Assembly (NCBI GenBank): GCA_030700195.1 | Contig: JAUYKD010000048.1 | Location: 1-7,908 of the forward strand | Length of the DNA: 7,908 nt | Source: Candidatus Nealsoniibacteriota bacterium | GTDB taxonomy: Bacteria; Patescibacteriota; Minisyncoccia; Minisyncoccales; MHMH01 | Direction: 5' to 3' | Program-made: the position numbers and the translations under genes | The notes under the pieces: model-generated | Database searches by the model: none | What the model was told of the DNA's origin: nothing | What the model saw: only the letters and a program-made list of their open reading frames with translations | Shown here: positions 1 to 4,832 of the stretch, one piece after another | Position numbering within the stretch: position 1 is the stretch's first letter | Layout of the letters: each line of letters begins with the position of its first letter

Positions 1-840
1 CCTCAAAGCTCTATTTTAGGAGCCGTAATTTTAGGAGACAAAAGCAGATTGTCGGAGGAGTTGAAAAGAAAGTTGAATATGGCGGGAGTCAGACACATAA
101 CCGCGATTTCCGGCATGCACATTACCATTCTTTCAATTCTGCTGATGCAGGCTCTGATTGGGTTGGGTTTGTGGAAAAAACAAGCTTTTTATTTAACCTT
201 GGCTTTTTTAATTTTATTTATTGTCATGGTCGGTTTGCCTGCTTCAGCCGTCAGAGCGGGCCTGATGGGCGGAACTTTTCTTCTGGCTAAATATTTAGGC
301 AGATCGTCTTCGGGTTTCCGTCCAATTATTTTTGCCGGGACAACGATGCTGGCAATTAACCCTTTGCTTTTAAAATTAGACGTTGGTTTTCAGCTTTCAT
401 TTTTGGCGGTGCTTGGGATCATTTATCTCTCCACAATTTTCCAAAACTTGTTTAAAAAAGTTCCCAATATTTTTCAGTTAAGAAATATTCTGGCCATGAC
501 CTTTTCGGCCCAGGTTTTTACCCTGCCCATTTTAATCTATAATTTCGGCTATGTTTCGATCGTTGCTCCTATCACCAATATTTTAATTATTCCCTTACTG
601 CCTTATATTATGATTTTAGGATTCCTGGTGGGGATAGCCGGAATGATTTGGCAGTCTTTAGGCTGGATTATCTCTTGGCCCGTTTGGTTGTTACTAACTT
701 ATCTGACAAAAGTAATTGATTGGTCCAGCCAAATTCCTTTGGCTACTTTCGCTATAGCAAATCTCCATTGGATTTGGTTGGTAGCGGCTTATCTAATTTT
801 AAGCGGCCTCGCTTGGAAATTAAACCAAAATAAAAATTGA
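1..840 (+). CDS. comEC: ComEC/Rec2-type competence protein, C-terminal part (5' end outside window)
   Basis: This is an inner-membrane channel protein that carries single-stranded DNA into the cytoplasm during natural transformation. The frame is open from base 1, so the gene starts upstream; a TTG at 49 is internal because the codons before it already encode family sequence (PQSSILGAVILGDKSRLS). The 279 visible residues carry the competence-domain signature RHITAISGMH at about 31-40, followed by some seven or eight strongly hydrophobic segments. The protein stops about 10 residues after the last membrane segment, so the C-terminal metallo-beta-lactamase domain of long ComEC proteins is absent, and no such domain follows in the next gene. 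The short form is known in several lineages, so this need not mean the gene is broken. It is followed by hairpins and a new promoter, so it probably ends its own transcription unit. The family call is firm; function in DNA uptake is inferred. Confidence 0.92.
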   Translation, partial: PQSSILGAVILGDKSRLSEELKRKLNMAGVRHITAISGMHITILSILLMQALIGLGLWKKQAFYLTLAFLILFIVMVGLPASAVRAGLMGGTFLLAKYLGRSSSGFRPIIFAGTTMLAINPLLLKLDVGFQLSFLAVLGIIYLSTIFQNLFKKVPNIFQLRNILAMTFSAQVFTLPILIYNFGYVSIVAPITNILIIPLLPYIMILGFLVGIAGMIWQSLGWIISWPVWLLLTYLTKVIDWSSQIPLATFAIANLHWIWLVAAYLILSGLAWKLNQNKN

Positions 841-862
841 GTGAGGTTCTATCTCGCTCAAT
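836..862 (+). other. Hairpin overlapping the comEC stop codon
   Basis: ATTGAGTGAG (836-845) pairs with CTCGCTCAAT (853-862) to form a 10 bp stem with one G-T wobble and a 7-base loop. It includes the TGA stop of comEC. No T-run follows directly, so it is not a complete intrinsic terminator by itself. It lies next to the second, T-tailed hairpin at 860-882 and shares three bases with it. It could protect the comEC mRNA 3' end or act together with the second hairpin. Confidence 0.55.
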
Positions 863-882
863 CGACAAGAAGTCGGTTTTTT
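860..882 (+). terminator. Probable intrinsic terminator of comEC
   Basis: AATCGAC (860-866) pairs with GTCGGTT (872-878) around an AAGAA loop, with four strong pairs (CGAC/GTCG) extended by one wobble and two A-T pairs. The T-run spans 877-882. The stem is short, so strength is uncertain, but the position just after comEC and before a new promoter fits termination. The -35 box of the following promoter lies within this hairpin. Confidence 0.5.
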
Positions 883-890
883 GGTATAAT
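862..890 (+). promoter_or_regulatory. Sigma70-like promoter for the SIS / PIG-L / GT4 unit
   Basis: The -35 box TCGACA (862-867) matches TTGACA at five of six bases. A 17-base spacer leads to a perfect -10 box TATAAT (885-890), preceded by TGG, which fits an extended -10. Transcription would start near 897, some 15 bases before the ATG of the ROK-kinase stub and about 115 bases before the first intact gene. This is the best-scoring promoter seen by eye in the window. It probably once drove the kinase gene and now drives the three genes behind it. Confidence 0.7.
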
Positions 891-911
891 GGAAAAAGAG
901 TTTCAATAAAA

Positions 912-986
912 ATGAATAAAAAATTGATAATAGGCGTAGATATTGGTGGGTCAAAGATTAATATAATCGATCCGAAGCAACTCTAA
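912..986 (+). pseudogene. ROK-family sugar kinase remnant (N-terminal 24 codons)
   Basis: An ATG at 912 opens a 24-codon frame ending in TAA (984-986). It encodes MNKKLIIGVDIGGSKINIID followed by PKQL. The segment IGVDIGGSKI is the N-terminal phosphate-binding strand-loop typical of ROK-family kinases (glucokinase, N-acetylglucosamine kinase and relatives), whose full length is near 300 residues. Only 26 bases separate its stop from the next gene, so the rest of the kinase is absent rather than shifted into another frame. The likely history is one large deletion that kept the start, with the last four codons coming from the deletion junction or the old C-terminus. It sits at a normal distance behind a good promoter and may still be translated as a leader peptide. 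The motif match is seen directly; the deletion history is inferred. Confidence 0.68.
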
Positions 987-999
987 GAAATTAACTCTA
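979..999 (+). repeat. Short direct repeat AACTCTA x2
   Basis: AACTCTA occurs at 979-985 and again at 993-999, 14 bases apart start to start. The first copy covers the stop of the kinase stub and the second overlaps the TATAAT at 998-1003. It could be a trace of the deletion that removed the kinase, a small operator, or chance in AT-rich DNA. Confidence 0.3.
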
Positions 1000-1003
1000 T
1001 AAT
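998..1003 (+). promoter_or_regulatory. Possible -10 box directly before the SIS-domain gene
   Basis: A perfect TATAAT lies 9 bases before the ATG at 1013. If used, transcription would begin around 1010 and give a nearly leaderless mRNA. No purine-rich ribosome-binding site precedes this ATG, which fits leaderless or weak-SD initiation. No convincing -35 box is seen near 975-980, so this is less certain than the promoter at 862-890. Confidence 0.35.
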
Positions 1004-1012
1004 GTAAAAACC

Positions 1013-1951
1013 ATGAAAGGTTTGTTAGAAGAAATTTTAGAAATTCCGAGCAGAGCCCGTCTTTGCTACCAGAAAAATCGGGGAATAAAACTACCTACCG
1101 GTGTTCCTTATTTGGGCATGGGGTCATCGTATCACGCGCCCTTAACCTTGTTTTATTGCGGGAAAGATATTCATCCTCGGATTGCTTCTGAATATTACAA
1201 CTACTTGGCAAGGAGGGTTTTGCCTCAGGGGGTTTTAATCTCTCAATCGGGCGAAAGTTCGGAGACGGTTTGGAATTTAGATTGTTTTAGAAGTGTTATC
1301 GTCATCACCAACAATCCCAATTCTTCCTTGGGGACATCAAAGAAAGCCCGAAAAGTGGTAGAGCTTTTTTCTGGAGAAGAGAAATTTCCGACGACCAAGA
1401 GCTTTATTAACACCCTGATTGTTCTTTATTTGGGACTAGGGATAAATCCATTGAGAGGCATCCGAGCTTTAGAGAAAAATTTTAATAATTTCCAAGAGTT
1501 TGCCAAAAGGCAAGCCGAAGATATATTTAATTACTTAACCACAAAAAAGATAAAGGGTTTGTATGTTATTGGCAGCGGGCCAAATGCTGGTACAGCTTCT
1601 CAAGCCTCTCTTACATTGAGCGAGACGACGAAACTTTCCTGGATTGGGATGCCGGTTGCTCAATACGACCACGGACCGAAAGAAACCGCCGAAAATACAG
1701 TCGTGATAATTTTAAACAGCAACGGGAAAGATAAAAAGAGAATAGAATTAATTAAAGGAAAGTTAAAGGCTAAATCTAATGCCTGCATTATTGAATTAAC
1801 CGAAAAGGAGTTGCCGGAGCAATTAAGCCCTTTTCTATTTATCACCCAATTGAATTTTATTATGAACTATCTGGCTGATGACATGAAGATTAAGAGAGTA
1901 TTTCAGATGGGGGAAAAAGTTACAACTGTTCCCAAATCAGTTCACCGCTAA
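1013..1951 (+). CDS. Two-SIS-domain sugar-phosphate isomerase/deaminase (GlmS isomerase-half / GlmD-like)
   Basis: The protein has 312 residues with two SIS sugar-isomerase domains and no N-terminal glutaminase domain. The first SIS domain shows GMGSSYHA (35-42), the phosphate-binding SQSGESSET (77-85) and TTKSF (127-131). The second shows VIGSGPNAG (185-193), SETTKL (203-208) and YDHGPKE (217-223). By comparison with GlmS, Glu204, His219 and Lys308 (in the C-terminal PKSV) fall where the catalytic Glu, His and Lys lie, so the enzyme is probably active. Lacking glutaminase, it is more likely a glucosamine-6-phosphate deaminase (NagB-II or archaeal GlmD type) or a fructosamine-phosphate deglycase than a GlcN6P synthase. 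It is the first intact gene after the ROK stub and is followed 23 bp later by a PIG-L deacetylase, which supports amino-sugar metabolism. The start is the ATG at 1013; no clear SD. The fold is firm, the exact substrate is not. Confidence 0.85.
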   Translation: MKGLLEEILEIPSRARLCYQKNRGIKLPTGVPYLGMGSSYHAPLTLFYCGKDIHPRIASEYYNYLARRVLPQGVLISQSGESSETVWNLDCFRSVIVITNNPNSSLGTSKKARKVVELFSGEEKFPTTKSFINTLIVLYLGLGINPLRGIRALEKNFNNFQEFAKRQAEDIFNYLTTKKIKGLYVIGSGPNAGTASQASLTLSETTKLSWIGMPVAQYDHGPKETAENTVVIILNSNGKDKKRIELIKGKLKAKSNACIIELTEKELPEQLSPFLFITQLNFIMNYLADDMKIKRVFQMGEKVTTVPKSVHR

Positions 1952-1974
1952 TAAATTTGATAATCTAAAATTTA

Positions 1975-2550
1975 ATGGAAAATCTGTACCTTAAAGAGGG
2001 GAAAGCATTAATTGTGGTTGCTCACCCTGACGATGAGACTATTTGGATGGCTGGGACTATTTTAAAATATCAAAATATTGATTGGACGATATTTGTGCTT
2101 TGCCGGAGAAATGACCCTGGCAGATATTCTAAATTTTTGCGGGCGGCACAATTCTATCATGCCCAAGGAATTATTTCGGATTTGGAAGATGAAGAAGTGC
2201 TTACCCTTAAAGAGAGTTTAGCCGAAATCGAAAAGAGGATTGGCAATCAGTTACCGAAGAAAAAATTTGATTATATTTTTACCCATGGTTCAAATGGGGA
2301 GTATGGACACGTAAAACACAGAGGAGCGCATATAGTAGTTAAGAGGCTGTTTCAAAAAAAGAAACTAATAAGCCACAATTTATTCTTTTTTGCCTATTTC
2401 CGGCCACAGGCCGAGTTTTGTCTTAAACTTTCCAAAGAGGAGTTTAAAACAAAAAAGGATATTATAAAAAATATTTATGGTTTTAGTAAATTTTCTTTTG
2501 AGAATAAAAACTGTCAAAGAGTAGAGACATTTGATAAATATCGTTTATGA
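1975..2550 (+). CDS. PIG-L/LmbE-family N-acetyl sugar deacetylase
   Basis: This 191-residue protein is probably a zinc-dependent enzyme that removes the acetyl group from an N-acetylglucosamine-type sugar. The family hallmark AHPDDE is at 16-21, where His17 and Asp20 should bind zinc and Asp19 act as base. The second hallmark, THGSNGEYGHVKH (103-115), supplies the third metal ligand in the GHxxH part. The protein is a little shorter than most members (about 220-270 residues) but both motifs are intact. There is no signal peptide, so it should act in the cytoplasm. It starts 23 bp after the SIS gene and overlaps the next glycosyltransferase by 4 bp (ATGA), which suggests coupling. Relatives include the archaeal diacetylchitobiose deacetylase, BshB, MshB and PIG-L itself. 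The free or carrier-linked nature of the substrate cannot be read from the sequence. Confidence 0.9.
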   Translation: MENLYLKEGKALIVVAHPDDETIWMAGTILKYQNIDWTIFVLCRRNDPGRYSKFLRAAQFYHAQGIISDLEDEEVLTLKESLAEIEKRIGNQLPKKKFDYIFTHGSNGEYGHVKHRGAHIVVKRLFQKKKLISHNLFFFAYFRPQAEFCLKLSKEEFKTKKDIIKNIYGFSKFSFENKNCQRVETFDKYRL

Positions 2551-3692
2551 AATCCTTAATTTTATATGCTTATCCGCCAGATTCTAGTGGTTTAAGTTTG
2601 CAGGGAGATATGTTGTACAGGGGCATGAAGGAGAACGGGGAAGAGGTGATGCCTTGCCACTGGGAAGGAAAATTGCAGAAAGAGTGGATTTATAATTATT
2701 TTCAACCAGATGTGGCAATAGGTGTGGGGTATTGGGGTTATACGCCGGAAATTATTTTACATCCTCAGAAATTTGGCATAACTCCGGTTCCTTGGCTGAT
2801 AGCGGACGGTTGGGTCGCTAATTATCACGATGTTTTAAATGGATTGCCGCTTATTTTTGTTACGAGCGAATGGGTCAAAAAAACATACGAGCGGGACGGC
2901 GTGGACACGAAAAATTTTGAGGTAGCTCACGTCGGCATTGAGCCGGACCTGTTTAAATCTATTCCAAAAACCGACCCAAGAATCAAAAAACTCCGACAGA
3001 TGCTTGGAGTCGGGCCTGACGAAAAATTAATTTTGACGGTTGGAGGAGATGTCACCTCAAAAGGAGCTCAAGAAGTATTAAAAGCGTTAGCGTTGATTAA
3101 TCCAGAATTTAGCAAATGGAAGTATGTTTGTAAAAGCTGGGGGGGCGATTGCTTTCGCGGCCACCTCAAAGAAGAATTAGGGCTTATTAAAGAGCTTGGG
3201 CTTGAAAAAGAAAAAATACTGCATTTTGAAGGTCAGAATTCTCGAGAATTTATGCCCTATCTTCTTAATGCCGCCGATATTTATGCTGCTCCCAGCCGGC
3301 TTGAAGGATTCGGAATGATTCAGGTTGAGGCGCAGGCCTGCGGAATACCAGTTGTTTCTATTGATGCTATGGGGCCAAAAGAAACCATTATTCATAATGA
3401 AACCGGGTTTTTGGCTAAAGTTGAAAGTACCGTTAATCTTGAAAGCGAATTGGTTTACCCAGAGATGGGTTTTGAGAAAGAAACGAGAATTTTCTTTGAT
3501 AAACCCAAAACTTTTGCCCATAGGGCCAGTGTTGAAGATTTAGCAAAATATCTTCTGATTCTTCTTACCGATGAGAAAAAAAGGATTGAAATGGGAAAAG
3601 AGGCCAGGGTACATGCTCTAAAGAATTTTCACTATCGCGATATCGCCGCTTTTATGACAGCCAGGATAAAAGCAAGGTTAGGGCTAAAATGA
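2547..3692 (+). CDS. GT4-family glycosyltransferase (GT-B fold)
   Basis: The protein has 381 residues and lacks membrane segments. It begins with a GT-B Rossmann start (MKSLILYAYPPDSSG) and a tryptophan- and tyrosine-rich N-terminal acceptor domain. The linker motif HVGIEPDLF is near 128-136, the donor-domain opening VGGDVTSKG at 165-173, and the EX7E motif EGFGMIQVE at 253-261 with both glutamates kept, followed by AQACGIPVVS. These are hallmarks of retaining GT4 enzymes that use nucleotide sugars. About 30 extra residues rich in acidic and aromatic side chains lie between TGFLAKVE and the last helices. Its ATG overlaps the stop of the PIG-L gene. A transferase next to a PIG-L deacetylase recalls BshA/BshB and GPI assembly, where GlcNAc is transferred and then deacetylated, but it is not recognisable as BshA. 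Its stop lies within the opposing gene's 3' end. Donor and acceptor are unknown. Confidence 0.88.
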   Translation: MKSLILYAYPPDSSGLSLQGDMLYRGMKENGEEVMPCHWEGKLQKEWIYNYFQPDVAIGVGYWGYTPEIILHPQKFGITPVPWLIADGWVANYHDVLNGLPLIFVTSEWVKKTYERDGVDTKNFEVAHVGIEPDLFKSIPKTDPRIKKLRQMLGVGPDEKLILTVGGDVTSKGAQEVLKALALINPEFSKWKYVCKSWGGDCFRGHLKEELGLIKELGLEKEKILHFEGQNSREFMPYLLNAADIYAAPSRLEGFGMIQVEAQACGIPVVSIDAMGPKETIIHNETGFLAKVESTVNLESELVYPEMGFEKETRIFFDKPKTFAHRASVEDLAKYLLILLTDEKKRIEMGKEARVHALKNFHYRDIAAFMTARIKARLGLK

Positions 3693-4832
3693 GAAGAAAG
3701 GCATCCTTTTCCTTTTTAGGCTTTCATAAGCAAAAAGATAGGCGCCGGCCGACCACCCCTGATAAGGGGTGCTTTCTTTTTGGGGTTTGCCCGATATTCC
3801 ATGCAGCCATTCAAGAAATTCCCATCGTCCATTTTTTCCTAATTTGTTTGCCAAAGCCAGATTTTCAAGAGTTTTTTTAGCTTGGGTAAATTTTTTTGTC
3901 TTAACCAAAGCTGCAACATAAAAACCGCCAATAAACGGCCAAATTCCTGCGTTTAGATAGTAATAGGGAGTTTTAGCTGCGCATTTTGAAAAATATGAGT
4001 GCCATTCTCTGTCGCCGGGCTTAATGGGAGGAAAAATCGCTTTACAGGGAAAGGGCTTGTCAATTTTTTCTTTCTTGATATAACCAAGGATATTTTGGGC
4101 AATTTTTGGGGTGGCCAGACCGGTGACGATTGCCATTAGATTTCCAAAGGCATCAAACCAAAGGGCTTGTTCTCTTTCTCCATCGTGGGGTTTCCAGGCC
4201 CAGGGAAGATAGTATCCTCTCTTGGGATCATAGAGAGAAAGATATTTTTCAATTTCACCATTGACCACTTTTTTTATGCGGTTTGCCTGTTTATCTGCTC
4301 CAAGCATTTTCAGCGCTGAATAATAGAGAGCTTGAGTTGAAATTACGTACCCGTATTTATGGGGAAAAGCATCTTGCCAATCCATGGTTGGTTGCTGGGC
4401 AAGAAGCGTGACTTCATTGGGGTCTTGATATTTTAACCAGAGGTAAGCCCTATCAATGCTTTTTTTATAACGTTTCAGCAGGGTTTTTTCCCGATAAGCC
4501 TTAGCATAGACAAAATGGCCAATAATATACCAGAGCGTTGAATCAATAGTATTGTATGTCACATCAGAACGGCGATCGATATTGTAAGTTCCTACTGCAT
4601 TAGGAATTTGTCCAAGTGGGGATTGATGTTTAGCTAAAAGTTCTAGGCTTTTTCGAAAAGGGATCTCAAATTTTGTCCCCACCAGGCTGGCGCCTAGAGA
4701 TGTAATTATGCTGTCTCTGGCCCAGGTTGCCTCATAGCCACCCGGCAGGCCAGAAGCATAAAAACCCGTCGGCTTTTGGCAGTGTTCTATTACTCTTATT
4801 GCTTTTTGATAAGCTGTTTGGATCTCGGTCAT
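3684..4832 (-). CDS. (alpha/alpha)6-barrel glycosidase-like protein (amylo-alpha-1,6-glucosidase / GH100-like)
   Basis: This 382-residue cytoplasmic protein has the repeating helix pattern of an (alpha/alpha)6-barrel glycosidase. Visible motifs are YEATWARDS (33-41), GQIPN (74-78), TYNTIDSTLW (92-101), PTMDWQDAFPHKYGYV (148-163) and the C-terminal TPYQGWSAGAYL (355-366). The WARDS, TIDST and MDWQD segments resemble the active-site region of glycogen-debranching amylo-1,6-glucosidase domains and GH100 invertases; Asp151 or Asp154 is a candidate catalytic acid. It is a stand-alone domain, without the transferase half of full debranching enzymes. It is last in the minus-strand unit and overlaps the GT4-barrel gene by 4 bp (ATGA). 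The last nine bases overlap the stop region of the convergent GT4 gene, and no terminator is seen for this strand. The neighbouring GH130 and GT4 suggest trimming of a mannose- or glucose-containing glycan, but specificity cannot be fixed. Confidence 0.78.
   Translation of the reverse strand: MTEIQTAYQKAIRVIEHCQKPTGFYASGLPGGYEATWARDSIITSLGASLVGTKFEIPFRKSLELLAKHQSPLGQIPNAVGTYNIDRRSDVTYNTIDSTLWYIIGHFVYAKAYREKTLLKRYKKSIDRAYLWLKYQDPNEVTLLAQQPTMDWQDAFPHKYGYVISTQALYYSALKMLGADKQANRIKKVVNGEIEKYLSLYDPKRGYYLPWAWKPHDGEREQALWFDAFGNLMAIVTGLATPKIAQNILGYIKKEKIDKPFPCKAIFPPIKPGDREWHSYFSKCAAKTPYYYLNAGIWPFIGGFYVAALVKTKKFTQAKKTLENLALANKLGKNGRWEFLEWLHGISGKPQKESTPYQGWSAGAYLFAYESLKRKRMPFFSF
3754..3781 (+). terminator. 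Intrinsic terminator of the plus-strand unit, inside the opposing gene
   Basis: CACCCCT (3754-3760) pairs perfectly with AGGGGTG (3765-3771) around a GATA tetraloop, giving a 7 bp GC-rich stem. It is followed by CTTTCTTTTT (3772-3781). It works only in the plus direction and lies 62 bases after the GT4 stop at 3692. On the minus strand the same bases are coding and specify S-T-P-Y-Q-G-W (354-360) of the glycosidase C-terminal motif. Confidence 0.75.

Noticed and set aside
49..51. TTG as the start of the comEC gene
   Set aside because: The frame is open to base 1 and the 16 codons before it (ending LGDKSR) match the conserved ComEC stretch before the competence signature, so this is an internal codon of a gene cut by the window.
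1660..1845. Minus-strand 61-residue reading frame inside the SIS gene
   Set aside because: It lies wholly opposite conserved SIS-domain codons, has no recognisable motif and no promoter or ribosome site.
3630..3655. Palindrome GCGATATCGC near the end of the plus-strand GT4 gene as a minus-strand terminator
   Set aside because: It has no loop and no T-run follows on the minus strand.
3689..3880. Plus-strand 63-codon frame after the GT4 gene
   Set aside because: It is antisense to the glycosidase C-terminus, and the terminator at 3754-3781 would cut its transcript.
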